From positions 310,001 to 374,000 of the forward strand of contig NZ_JONN01000001.1 of NCBI RefSeq assembly GCF_000711715.1: DNA of 64,000 nt, read 5' to 3'. Below the pieces are notes generated by a model. That model was not told where the DNA came from, searched no databases, and saw only the letters and a program-made list of their open reading frames with translations. A program made the translations under genes and the position numbers. Origin of the DNA: Sphingomonas astaxanthinifaciens DSM 22298. Lineage in GTDB: Bacteria; Pseudomonadota; Alphaproteobacteria; Sphingomonadales; Sphingomonadaceae. This document shows, piece by piece, positions 30,933 through 39,528 of this stretch. Positions within the stretch are counted from its first letter, which is position 1. Each line of letters starts with the position of its first letter.

Positions 30933-32460
30933 ATTGCGCCCATTCCTCGGAAAAGGAGCGGACCAGCGCCTGGTTGTCGAGCCGGTTCACCGGGGTCGCC
31001 CGCCGCGCCATGTCGGGGGCGAAGTCGAACATCATTCGTTCGGAGGCAGGGGTGAGGAAGCGCAGGTTGGCGGGCAGGCGCACGGCGTCGCCGATCGGGC
31101 GATGCGCGGCCATGGTGAAGCCCCATTCGCCAAAGCTCGGGACATAGACATGATAACCGCGCGCACTGAGCCCGGCGGCTTCGAGCGTGGTGGCGACCGT
31201 CCAGTAACTCTTGGGGGCGACGAGCGGCGAAGTGCTCTGCACGGTCATCACGCCGTCGGGCTTCAGCAATCGCGCGACCTCGCGGTAGAAGCTTTCGGTA
31301 TAAAGCTTGCCGAGCGAAAATTCGGTGGGATCGGGGAAGTCGATCAGGACCGCGTCATAGGCGCCGCGCTCCTGCCGCACCCAGCGGAAGGCGTCGGCGT
31401 TGATCACCCGGAGCTTTGGCGAAGTCAGCGAGCCCGCGTTGAGCGCGGCCAGTTGCGGCGTGTTGCGGAACAGCGCGGTCATCGCGGGATCGAGATCGAC
31501 GAGGGTCACGCTCCCGACCCTGGAATCGCGCAGCACCTCGCGCGCGGCAAGCCCGTCGCCGCCGCCGAGGATGAGCACGTGGCGCGGGTCGGCGACCCGG
31601 CCGAGGACCGGCCAGACCAGCGCCTCGTGATAGCGATATTCGTCGCGCGAGGAGAATTGAAGGTTGCCGTTGAGATAGAGGCGCAGGTCGTTGCCGCGGC
31701 GGGTGAGCACGATCCGCTGGTAGGAGGTGGAATGGGCGTAGATGACGGGCTCGTTGTAGAAGGCGACCTCGGACCAGCGCTGGATTCGCTCGGCCCAGGC
31801 CATGCCGGCGACGAGGGTGATCGCGCTGAGGACCGCCGCGACCAGCTCGACCCGCATCCGCCGCTCGCGCCGGAGCACCAGCAGCAGGGCTATGGCGACC
31901 GCGACATTCATTAGCCCGAACAGGAAGCCGGTGCGGATGAGGCCGAGCCGCGGCACCAGCAGCAGCGGGAAAAGGAGCGAGGCGACCAGCGCGCCGACAT
32001 AATCATAGGTGAGCACGGTCGAGACCAGCTCGCGCAGCGCGAAGCGGTGACGGAGGATGCGGATCAGGAGCGGAATCTCGAGCCCGACGAAGACCCCGAT
32101 CAGCAGGACCAGCCCGTAAAGCGCGACCCGGAAGTCGCTGACATAGGGAAAGAGCAGGAACAAGGCCGCGGCGAGCCAGCCGCCGACGAGCGCCAGCAGC
32201 ACCTCGACCCGGACGAAGGCGAGCAGCTCGTCCTCGCGGATGTAGCGCGACAGCCAGCTGCCGATGCCCATCGCGAACAGATAGGTGCCGATGACGGTCG
32301 AGAATTGGGTGACGCTGTCGCCGAGCAAATAGCTGGCGAGGGTCCCGGCGAGCAGTTCGTAGATGAGGCCGCAGGTCGCGACCACGAACACGGAGAAGAG
32401 GAGAATGAGGGCGAGGCGCGGCTGGCCGTCGCCGATCGTCTCCTCGGGGTCGTCAGCCAT
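30922..32460 (-). CDS. speE: Membrane-bound polyamine aminopropyltransferase
   Basis: 512 residues. An N-terminal half with about seven membrane helices (LALILLFSVFVVATCGLIYE to VAVAIALLLVLRRE, 15-200), then a spermidine synthase domain: YQRIVLTRRGNDLRLYLNG, the SAM-binding GGGDGLAAREVL, VDLDPAM, INADAFRWV and the active-site LIDFPDPTEFSLGKLYT. Transfers aminopropyl from decarboxylated SAM, here tied to the membrane. Upstream is DUF350; downstream are the FAD enzyme and SpeD, which supplies its substrate. Confidence 0.9.
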   Translation of the reverse strand: MADDPEETIGDGQPRLALILLFSVFVVATCGLIYELLAGTLASYLLGDSVTQFSTVIGTYLFAMGIGSWLSRYIREDELLAFVRVEVLLALVGGWLAAALFLLFPYVSDFRVALYGLVLLIGVFVGLEIPLLIRILRHRFALRELVSTVLTYDYVGALVASLLFPLLLVPRLGLIRTGFLFGLMNVAVAIALLLVLRRERRMRVELVAAVLSAITLVAGMAWAERIQRWSEVAFYNEPVIYAHSTSYQRIVLTRRGNDLRLYLNGNLQFSSRDEYRYHEALVWPVLGRVADPRHVLILGGGDGLAAREVLRDSRVGSVTLVDLDPAMTALFRNTPQLAALNAGSLTSPKLRVINADAFRWVRQERGAYDAVLIDFPDPTEFSLGKLYTESFYREVARLLKPDGVMTVQSTSPLVAPKSYWTVATTLEAAGLSARGYHVYVPSFGEWGFTMAAHRPIGDAVRLPANLRFLTPASERMMFDFAPDMARRATPVNRLDNQALVRSFSEEWAQYDG

Positions 32461-32662
32461 GAACCGCCGCGGCGATGATCGTCGAAATGCCGATCGCGAC
32501 CGAGCCGGCGAGAAGGGCCACCGCGAGGTTCTTGCGCTCGATGATCTCGCGCCAGAGGTCGCCGGGGGTCAGCTTGTCGACGAGGACGAAGCTGAAGACG
32601 AAGATGACGATCCCCATGAAGGCGTAGAGCATCGTCGCAAGGAAGGTGTTGAGGGAAAGCAT
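32453..32662 (-). CDS. DUF350 family membrane protein
   Basis: 69 residues with two helices (TFLATMLYAFMGIVIFVFSF, NLAVALLAGSVAIGISTIIA) around a polar loop DKLTPGDLWREIIERK. This is a single DUF350 unit; many family members, such as YjfL, carry two. AAGGAGG precedes the ATG at 32662. It overlaps the aminopropyltransferase start by 8 bp. Confidence 0.82.
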   Translation of the reverse strand: MLSLNTFLATMLYAFMGIVIFVFSFVLVDKLTPGDLWREIIERKNLAVALLAGSVAIGISTIIAAAVHG

Positions 32663-32675
32663 GGCCGTATCCTCC

Positions 32676-32819
32676 TTATTTGTGGGTTGGGCCGTAGAAG
32701 CCGGAGGAGCCGCTTCGGCTGCCATCCGCGAACGGTGACCAGGCGTAGTAACTGGCGGCGACCGCACCCATGAGCATGGCGAGGCACCACAAGGCGAACA
32801 GGAAGACCCGCGGGCTCAT
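32676..32819 (-). CDS. Small one-helix membrane protein
   Basis: 47 residues: MSPRVFLFALWCLAMLMGAV, one membrane helix, then a Ser/Gly-rich tail (DGSRSGSSGFYGPTHK). The ATG overlaps the stop of the DUF4178 gene (ATGA), which supports its reality. Family unknown; conserved position inside the cluster is the only clue. Confidence 0.65.
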   Translation of the reverse strand: MSPRVFLFALWCLAMLMGAVAASYYAWSPFADGSRSGSSGFYGPTHK

Positions 32820-34210
32820 CAGCGATACCCGCGTTCGGTGGCGGCCCGCGCCTTGCGCCACATCCAGAAGGCGACCGGCGCGAAGATCAGGATCGTGAAC
32901 ATGAGCAGGTTGCTGAGGAAGACCCCGCCCGGCGCCACCTTGAACCGCAGGGTGATCATCTCGGGCGGGTCCAACCAGCCGCTCCCGGCATAGCCCGACG
33001 CATAGGAGGACGACGAGGAGGAATAGTTGGGCGAACTGCTCCAGGCCGTGGCCTTGGCATCGACCATCACGTCATAGGTACCGGCGGGAACGCCCGCGAA
33101 CTTGGTGGTTTCGCTGCGGCTGCCCTCGGTCCAGTTCCCGTCGCTGTCGCGGCCGGAATAATATTCGACGATCCCATAGGCATCGATCGCGCGCTGCGTG
33201 CGGCGATCGACGAGGCTGTAGTCGAGGTCGACCCATTTGTTGACGAACTGGTCGCCGCGGGCGGTGATGGTGACCGCCTGATAGGGACGGCGAAGCGTGA
33301 TGGTGCCGAGCATCACGGTCTTCTCGGGCTGGCCGGTGTAGACGTTGAAGCTCTGGGTGACCGCGGTCCGGCCCATGCCGAAGACGAGGCCGACGATGAG
33401 GATGAGGAAACAGGTCGCCATCCCCATCACGATCATGGCGGAGAGATCGTCGCCGTCACTGGCGCGGCGGACCGGCACCAGCCCCTGCGCCTTTGCCTGC
33501 GCTCCGGCACCGGACCGGCTGCGCAAGGTGGACGCCGTCTTGCGCCCGAACTGGCCGGGCCCGCGCGGCGCGCCGCCGGGGCCGGGGGCGGCGGGGTCGG
33601 GCGGAGCGGAGAAGGCGTCCGCCACGCTGTCGCCGCCGGGCAGCGGTTCGATCAGCGTCCAGTTGACCTCGTCGCGGCTGCTTTCCCACGAGAGCATGAC
33701 GTCGCCGGCGGAAAAGGTGGTCGCCTCGACCGTGTCGCCCGCGCTGACCCGCCAGTAGAATTCGCCGACCACCGCGTCGGTGGTGGTGGCGACGGGCGAA
33801 TAGTCGGCGGTGAAGCGAAGCCCGTCATATTCGAACGCCTGGCTGCCGAGATTGACCGGCTCGCTGGTGAGCGCGGTGCCGAGCGACCATTCAACATCGG
33901 CCTCGATCAGCCAGCGATAGCCGGCATAGGGATTGAACAGCAGATATTCGGTCCAGCGCGCCTCGTCGTCCGACCGCTCGAGCCAGCCGATGACCTCCCA
34001 CTCGACCCCCTGGACGGTCCCGCGCGCGCCGAGCGGCAGCGTCTTGGCCGAGGCGGCGTGCTGATATTTGGTGATGAGGCGCACGTCGGGCGTGGTGACG
34101 TCGAGCTCGGACCCGCAATATTGGCAGGCGACCTGGATCGTGTAGCCCGCCGCCTTGAGCGCGATGGTGCCGCCGCAATTGGGGCAGGCGATGACCCGCG
34201 CGGCGGTCAT
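32819..34210 (-). CDS. DUF4178 protein with zinc ribbon and membrane helices
   Basis: 463 residues. An N-terminal CPNCGG...CQYCGS zinc ribbon (9-33), then a DUF4178 domain (about 55-200: LPLGARGTVQGVEWEVIGWL, WTEYLLFNPYAGYRWLIEAD), a Gly/Pro-rich linker, a membrane helix (AMIVMGMATCFLILIVGLVFG, about 257-277), a periplasmic-type beta region with a Ser-rich loop, and a final helix (LSNLLMFTILIFAPVAFWMW). Probably anchored and exposed on both sides of the membrane. It overlaps both neighbours by 4 bp or less, so it is tightly coupled with the second DUF4178 gene. Confidence 0.8.
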   Translation of the reverse strand: MTAARVIACPNCGGTIALKAAGYTIQVACQYCGSELDVTTPDVRLITKYQHAASAKTLPLGARGTVQGVEWEVIGWLERSDDEARWTEYLLFNPYAGYRWLIEADVEWSLGTALTSEPVNLGSQAFEYDGLRFTADYSPVATTTDAVVGEFYWRVSAGDTVEATTFSAGDVMLSWESSRDEVNWTLIEPLPGGDSVADAFSAPPDPAAPGPGGAPRGPGQFGRKTASTLRSRSGAGAQAKAQGLVPVRRASDGDDLSAMIVMGMATCFLILIVGLVFGMGRTAVTQSFNVYTGQPEKTVMLGTITLRRPYQAVTITARGDQFVNKWVDLDYSLVDRRTQRAIDAYGIVEYYSGRDSDGNWTEGSRSETTKFAGVPAGTYDVMVDAKATAWSSSPNYSSSSSSYASGYAGSGWLDPPEMITLRFKVAPGGVFLSNLLMFTILIFAPVAFWMWRKARAATERGYR

Positions 34211-34863
34211 GCGAGCGTCGCCGGAAGCGACCAGCCCTCGATCGGGCGGAGGTTTCTGGGGCTAAGCTCGGGCAGGGTGACGTAGCGCCCGGCATAGGCG
34301 CTGACACCGTTCGCGTCGCGCTGGACGCTGAGCGCGCCGCCGCCGGGGCTCTTGAAGTCGACGCTGGTCATGGTCCAGTCGGCCGGGGTCGGGAAGGGGA
34401 GGTCGCCCTCGCCGCCGAGGCATTCCACCTGCTTGATGTCGGCGGCGCTATAGTCTCCCAGCCGGTCGCCGACGCGGATCGGCTCACCCGCGGCGAAGCC
34501 CGTGAGCAGGGGATCGGAGAGGAGGTCGGGACGCTCGGCAAGGACCATGAACTGGCCCATCGCCTCGCTCAACCAGCGGGCCTGGCCGTCGCGGCAATTG
34601 AGCAGCCACTCGTTCCAGCTGCCGTCGACCCAGCTCCAGCGGACCCGGCCGGCGACCTCGAAGGCGATCCCGTCGACCTGCCCGGTGGTGCCGAGCTGGA
34701 TCGGGGACACGTCGAACGGCAGCACCGCGGACTTGCCGATCAGGTCCAGGCCCTCTCCCTCGCGCAGCAGGACCGAGTGGCAATGGCCGCAGACGGCATA
34801 GGGCATGGCAGCCGAGCGCAGCGGCACCGGCGCGCCGCAGGACGGACAGGCGAGCTCGGGCAT
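34207..34863 (-). CDS. DUF4178 protein with zinc ribbon (soluble)
   Basis: 218 residues. CPSCGAP...CGHCHS zinc ribbon at 6-29, then a DUF4178 domain (VLPFDVSPIQLGTTGQVDGI, WNEWLLNCRDGQARWLSEAM) and a C-terminal half KSPGGGALSVQRDANGVSAY. No membrane helix. It pairs with the membrane DUF4178 protein next to it (4-bp overlap) and follows the SPFH gene by 4 bp. Confidence 0.8.
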   Translation of the reverse strand: MPELACPSCGAPVPLRSAAMPYAVCGHCHSVLLREGEGLDLIGKSAVLPFDVSPIQLGTTGQVDGIAFEVAGRVRWSWVDGSWNEWLLNCRDGQARWLSEAMGQFMVLAERPDLLSDPLLTGFAAGEPIRVGDRLGDYSAADIKQVECLGGEGDLPFPTPADWTMTSVDFKSPGGGALSVQRDANGVSAYAGRYVTLPELSPRNLRPIEGWSLPATLA

Positions 34864-34867
34864 TCGC

Positions 34868-35866
34868 TTACTTCAGGCGCGCGAGCAGTTCGGCCTTCTT
34901 GGAATCGAATTCCTCCTGCGTGATCGCGCCCGCGGTCAGCAGCTTGTGGAGCTTCTCGATCAGTTCGAACGGGTCGCCAGCCGGAGCGGCGGCGGCGGGG
35001 GCCGGTTGGCTCATGGACTGGCCGAGGCCCTGCGCCATGGTCCCGCCAATCGCCGCGGCGGCGCCGATCCCGGCACCAAGACCGGCAAGGCCGCCTTCCT
35101 GGCCGGCGGCCTTTTCGAGCGCTTCGGCCGACTGGAACTTGGCGTAGCGGTCGAGGTCGCCGATGACCCGCATCGAGCTGCCCTTGTCGAGATGGCGCTG
35201 GACCTCTTCCGGAAGCGACACGCTCTCGACGAAGAAGCTGAGGCAGCCGATGCCCCAGCGCTTGAAGCTGTTCTCGACCGCGGCGCGAAGCGTGTCGGAC
35301 AGCTTCTGCTGGTTGGCGGCGAGGTCGAGGAAGGGCACGCCGCTATTGGCGATGCCGGTCGCGAGCGCGGTCTGGATCGCGCCGCGCAGCGTCTGCTCGA
35401 TCGCCGAGACGTGCAGGCCGGGGAGCGTGCCGAGCAGGTTGTAGGCGAATTCCTGGACGTCGCTGATCGCGATCGAATAGCTGCCGAAGGCGCGGATGCG
35501 GAGCGCGCCGAACTCGGCGTCGCGGATGGTGATCGGCTGCGGGGTGCCCCACTTGAGGCCGGTCTGCTCCTTCAGCGAGAAGAAGATGATGTCCGACTTG
35601 TGCGGGCTCTCGAACGCCTTGTCCCAGTTGCGCAGGTTGGTGAGGAACGGGAAGTTCGCCGTGTCGAGCGTGTGCAGGCCCGGGCGGAAGAACTGGACCA
35701 GCTTGCCCTCGTCGAAGAAGGCCGCGGTCTGGCCCTCGCGGACGGTGAGCTGGGCGCCGTTCTGGATTTCCTGGTCGGGGAAATAGACCCGCCAGGCGAG
35801 CTCGCCGGGCTCTTCCTGCCACTGGATGACGTCGATGAACTGCTTGCGCAGGAAATCCAGGACCAT
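34868..35866 (-). CDS. SPFH/band-7 protein with C-terminal SHOCT domain
   Basis: 332 residues. An SPFH-type domain 20-240 (LTVREGQTAAFFDEGKLVQF, FRPGLHTLDTANFPFLTNL, GSYSIAISDVQEFAYNLLGT), then a Gly/Ala hydrophobic stretch (GGLAGLGAGIGAAAAIGGTM), then a SHOCT module at the end (DPFELIEKLHKLLTAGAITQ). It is of the virion-core-like/YdjI type and forms membrane-associated assemblies in this family. A strong GGAGGGGGAG ribosome site. Probably the first gene of the cluster ending with speD. Confidence 0.87.
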   Translation of the reverse strand: MVLDFLRKQFIDVIQWQEEPGELAWRVYFPDQEIQNGAQLTVREGQTAAFFDEGKLVQFFRPGLHTLDTANFPFLTNLRNWDKAFESPHKSDIIFFSLKEQTGLKWGTPQPITIRDAEFGALRIRAFGSYSIAISDVQEFAYNLLGTLPGLHVSAIEQTLRGAIQTALATGIANSGVPFLDLAANQQKLSDTLRAAVENSFKRWGIGCLSFFVESVSLPEEVQRHLDKGSSMRVIGDLDRYAKFQSAEALEKAAGQEGGLAGLGAGIGAAAAIGGTMAQGLGQSMSQPAPAAAAPAGDPFELIEKLHKLLTAGAITQEEFDSKKAELLARLK

Positions 35867-36001
35867 GTTCGTCTCCCCCTCCGCCTACTTTGCGGCCCGA
35901 CCATGATTGCCGCTTTTGGTTGCGCCCACAAGACAATGTGCGCGACCGCCGGCCGCTTTTCCGCCAGCGGACACGGCGGATCGACGAGGGGCGTGGGCTG
36001 G

Positions 36002-36151
36002 CTAGAGCCGGTCGCGAAGAGTAGTGAGGAGCCGTTCGAGCACGACCCGCGAATCGCGCAGCTCGCGTCGGGCGAGCGCCGTCTGACAGGCGGCGACGAG
36101 CGAGGTCGAGGTGATCAGCAGCAGGCCGACCAGCACCAGCGCCTGGAACAT
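36002..36151 (-). CDS. Small one-helix membrane protein
   Basis: 49 residues: MFQALVLVGLLLITSTSLVA, one helix, then a charged helix ELRDSRVVLERLLTTLRDRL. GAAGGA lies 8 nt before the ATG. No family recognised. It lies alone between the autotransporter and the SPFH cluster, 135 bp before the SPFH start on the same strand; it could be the cluster's first gene. Confidence 0.5.
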   Translation of the reverse strand: MFQALVLVGLLLITSTSLVAACQTALARRELRDSRVVLERLLTTLRDRL

Positions 36152-36188
36152 CGGCCATGTCCTTCGATCGACAGGAATGAGGCGATTT

Positions 36189-36225
36189 GCGTGGCCCGCG
36201 CCCGGGGGAAAGGCGCGGGCCACGC
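36189..36225. terminator. Terminator-like hairpin after autotransporter
   Basis: GCGTGGCCCGCGCC-N9-GGCGCGGGCCACGC, a perfect 14-bp stem 10 bp past the autotransporter stop. No T-tract. Confidence 0.65.
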
Positions 36226-36234
36226 AGGCGGGGC

Positions 36235-39200
36235 TCAGAAGCCCAGCGCCAGGCTGACCCGGGCCGAAAGGGCGACGCGCTCCTCGCGCTCTTCGGCCGT
36301 CACGTCGCCGACAACACGGAAGTCGCTGTTCCCGCCGAGCGCGCGCAGGCCGCCGACCCAGCCGCTCTTCCGCTGTTCGGGTTCGAGCGTGAAGGCGGTG
36401 CCGGTGCCGAACCGGGCGACGGTGTTGCCGAGCGACCCGCTGACGATCTCGCGGCGGCCGCCCTGCAGTTCCACGGTGAAGAAGCCGCCGTCCTGGCGCT
36501 CGGGCGCGAATTCGATCCCCGCGGCGAGGATCCCGCTGACCGCGAGCTCGTCGCTGGTCCGCTTGTCGACCGTCAGGTCGAGCGCGGTGCCGCCGCCGGT
36601 CTCGACATAGCCGTCTTCCTTGAGCTTGGCATAATCGAGGTCGACCGTCGGGCGGACATAGAGCCGGCCGGCCCAGAGCTGCTGAGCGAGATGGGCGCTG
36701 GCGGTGACGAGGTCGCCCGACCAGTCGCTGTCGATCTGGCGGTCGACCGGGGTCGGCCCGGTGGTCGAGCGGAAGCTTCGGCGACCGTCGAAATTGATCC
36801 GCGCCCAGCCGACCCGGGCACTGGCCTGGAAGCCCTTCGACTGCATCCGCCAATGCGCCGCGACACCATATTGGTTGGCGCTGATGTCGCCGTCGGTTTC
36901 CTTGTTCTTGTCCTGGCCGAAGAGGTAGCTGAGCGACGCGCCGACGCGGCCCAGCGGGGTCGCGACGTCGGCACCGCCGTCCACGCCCCAGCCGCCGGTC
37001 TTGAAGCTCGCGGTGTCACCGATCGACTTGCTCGAGCCCCAGGCGACCTGGCTGATCCAGTAGGCCATCCGGCCCTGCTCCTTGTAGGGCGAGGTCGGGT
37101 CGGTGAGCAGCCGGGCGGCGGCGCGACTGCCCGCGGTGACCGCCTCGAACGCGCCGCCGGCATGCTCGGGGAGCATCTGCTGGATGGTCGAACGGAAGGC
37201 GTCGCCGCTGCGGATGCCGAGGATGCTGTCGCCAATCGCCTTGTCGGTCCCGAGCGCGGTGTAGATGGCCGAATAGGCCGCCGTCTCGGAGCGATTGAGG
37301 CCGAGCTCGGTCGCCGACTTGCGGGTGATGCTGACGCTCAGCGCATTGGCCGAGGTGGTCAGCGTGCCCTTGTAGATGAAGGGCAGGAGGTCGGTCGTCG
37401 CGGCGAGGTTGGACGCGCCGGTGAGCGTCCCGGCGGTCAGCACATTGTAGGTGCCCTCGGCATTGGCGATGTCGCTGACCGACAGCTGGAGCTTGGTCCC
37501 GGTCGCGAAGGAGGCGGTGCCGGTGACGTTGATCGCGGTCGACGCGCCGGCGGTCTTGTCGAGGAAGACCCCGAGGACGCCGCCGTCGGTGACGGTCAGG
37601 CTGGCGATGGTCGCCGACTTGCGGATGTTGAGCGTGCCTTGCGCGACGCTGACCCCGAGGCCCGAGGCATTGAGCAGCTGGCCGGTATAAGCGGTCTTGC
37701 CGGTCAGCGTCAGCACGTCCGCGCCGCCGCCGAAGTCAATGTTGCCGCTGAGCGACGACGTGCCGGCGAGGGTGAGCGTGTCGTTGCCGCTACCGAAGCC
37801 GACATTGCCGGTCGCCACCGCATCGCCCGACAGCGCGTAGCGGTTGGTGCCCGCGCCGAAGCTGACATTGCCCGTCTGGACTCCGTCGGCGACGTCAAGG
37901 ACGTCGTTGCCGCTGCCCAAGCGGATGTCGCCGATGATCGACGGCGCGGCGGCGGTGGCGGCGACCGCGGTCTGGCGGATGGCCGCGCCGGCGGTGTTGG
38001 CCGACAGATCGATCGCGACATTGCGGCTGCTGGTCGCCGCCGCGCCCTTGGCGATAATCGCGCCGCTATTCTCGATCAGCGCGAGGGTGCCCGACGTGTC
38101 GAGGATCGCGGTGGCGCTCCCGTCGACATTGCCGATCGAGGCACTTATCTCGCCGCTGTTGCGCAAGATGGGCAGATTGGCGCCGACGCCGACCGACACG
38201 GCGTTGGCCTTGGCCTGCGCATTGTTGCCGCTCAGCGCGATGACCTTGCCCGCGTTGCGCAGTTCGGGCGTGGTCGCGCCGGCGCCGAGAGAAATTGCGG
38301 TAGCGGTGCGGTCGAGCGACTTGGCGGTGACCGTGCCATTGATGCCGATGCCGTTGGCGATCGACACCGTGCCGCCGAGCCCGCCGACCTGGATCGCGTT
38401 GCCGTTGACCCCGGTATAGACGCCGTCGCCGGTGACGTTGCCGTCGACGATCAGCCCGAAGCCGGTGCCGGTCCCCGCGACCGGGCCGATGGCGACGCTG
38501 TTCGAGGCGTGGCCGATCCGCAGCGCGGCGGCCGAACCGAAGGAGGTGACGCTGGCCGTGCCCTCCTTGCTGTCCTCGATCCCGTCATTGTCCTCGTCGT
38601 TGTTGGTCGTGCTGGTGTCCTTGGGCGGCACGGCGAGGATGACGCCGCCGCTCACATTGCCCTCGATCGACACGGCCGGGCCGCCCTGCAGGAGGTCGTC
38701 GGCGTCGAGTTTGCTGGGGTCGGCGGGGGCCTGCGTGTAGCGATAGCCGGTGGCGGTGATCGTCCCCTGGATCTCCATCGCGCCCGTCACATTCCCGGCC
38801 GAGCGGAAGGCGGTGGCATTCTGGCCCTGGGCAAGGACGGTGCCCGCGACCCGTACCTTGCCGGTGACGTCGCCGAGGCCGATGCCCAGCGCATTGGTGC
38901 CGAGCACGTTGATCGAGCCGTTGTTGGCGAAATTGCCGGTCAGCGGGCCGCCGAGGAGGATGCCGGCGCTGTCATTGCCCTCGACCACGATCTGGCCGCT
39001 GTTGGTGATGTTGCCGGCGAAGGCGCCCAGCGTCCGGATCGCGACCCGCCCGCTGCCGACGGCGAAGGGGCCGTCGAGGTCGCCGTCATTGTCGGCATCG
39101 GTCGGGGTATAGGCCTCGTCGAGCGTGATCTTGCCGCTGTTGACGATCTCGCTGGTGACCCCCGCGTTGGCGAGGATGCCGGTCGCGTTGGCGACCCCGC

Positions 39201-39438
39201 CGAGGCTGATCGAGCCCTGGTTCGTCACCTTGTTGTTGCTGTTGATGGTGATCGCGACGGGGCCGGTGCCGCCGATTGAGCCGGCCGAGGTGACGAGGAT
39301 GTCGTCGGGGGTGCCGGCCTTGATCGTCGCGGTCGTCACCGGCGTGGTGGTCGCGGTTTCGATCTTGGTCTGGGCGGCGGCCGGCATGGCGGCGGCGAGC
39401 GCAAGGAGGCCGGTAGAGGCAAGGTAGAGATGTCGCAT
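36235..39438 (-). CDS. Autotransporter (type V) with C-terminal barrel
   Basis: 1067 residues. Signal peptide (MRHLYLASTGLLALAAAMPA), a passenger of repetitive beta-helix character (about 25-760; many G-N-N/IxNSG steps such as ITNSGQIVVEGNDSAGILLG), and an autotransporter barrel about 790-1067 ending ARVSLALGF with terminal Phe. Two acidic loops, TDADNDGDLDG near 112 and NNDEDNDGIEDSKEG near 285, look like calcium-binding type-3 repeats. A surface adhesin-like role is likely. There is no obvious RGD or protease triad. Confidence 0.88.
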   Translation of the reverse strand: MRHLYLASTGLLALAAAMPAAAQTKIETATTTPVTTATIKAGTPDDILVTSAGSIGGTGPVAITINSNNKVTNQGSISLGGVANATGILANAGVTSEIVNSGKITLDEAYTPTDADNDGDLDGPFAVGSGRVAIRTLGAFAGNITNSGQIVVEGNDSAGILLGGPLTGNFANNGSINVLGTNALGIGLGDVTGKVRVAGTVLAQGQNATAFRSAGNVTGAMEIQGTITATGYRYTQAPADPSKLDADDLLQGGPAVSIEGNVSGGVILAVPPKDTSTTNNDEDNDGIEDSKEGTASVTSFGSAAALRIGHASNSVAIGPVAGTGTGFGLIVDGNVTGDGVYTGVNGNAIQVGGLGGTVSIANGIGINGTVTAKSLDRTATAISLGAGATTPELRNAGKVIALSGNNAQAKANAVSVGVGANLPILRNSGEISASIGNVDGSATAILDTSGTLALIENSGAIIAKGAAATSSRNVAIDLSANTAGAAIRQTAVAATAAAPSIIGDIRLGSGNDVLDVADGVQTGNVSFGAGTNRYALSGDAVATGNVGFGSGNDTLTLAGTSSLSGNIDFGGGADVLTLTGKTAYTGQLLNASGLGVSVAQGTLNIRKSATIASLTVTDGGVLGVFLDKTAGASTAINVTGTASFATGTKLQLSVSDIANAEGTYNVLTAGTLTGASNLAATTDLLPFIYKGTLTTSANALSVSITRKSATELGLNRSETAAYSAIYTALGTDKAIGDSILGIRSGDAFRSTIQQMLPEHAGGAFEAVTAGSRAAARLLTDPTSPYKEQGRMAYWISQVAWGSSKSIGDTASFKTGGWGVDGGADVATPLGRVGASLSYLFGQDKNKETDGDISANQYGVAAHWRMQSKGFQASARVGWARINFDGRRSFRSTTGPTPVDRQIDSDWSGDLVTASAHLAQQLWAGRLYVRPTVDLDYAKLKEDGYVETGGGTALDLTVDKRTSDELAVSGILAAGIEFAPERQDGGFFTVELQGGRREIVSGSLGNTVARFGTGTAFTLEPEQRKSGWVGGLRALGGNSDFRVVGDVTAEEREERVALSARVSLALGF

Positions 39439-39528
39439 ATGTTCCCCGTCGGACGATGACCCGCCCCGCCTTTTTCCGGGGCTTCAGTCATCAGACGGAG
39501 GCGTGGTCGCTTTGCCTTGGCGAAAAAA

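Noticed and set aside
36187..39279. 1030-codon open frame opposite the autotransporter
   Set aside because: Antisense shadow with D/R/G/A-rich composition; the other strand has signal peptide and barrel.
39450..39480. GCCCCG...CGGGGC hairpin between fecA and the autotransporter
   Set aside because: Short stem, no T-tract in the direction of fecA transcription; could be chance in GC-rich sequence.
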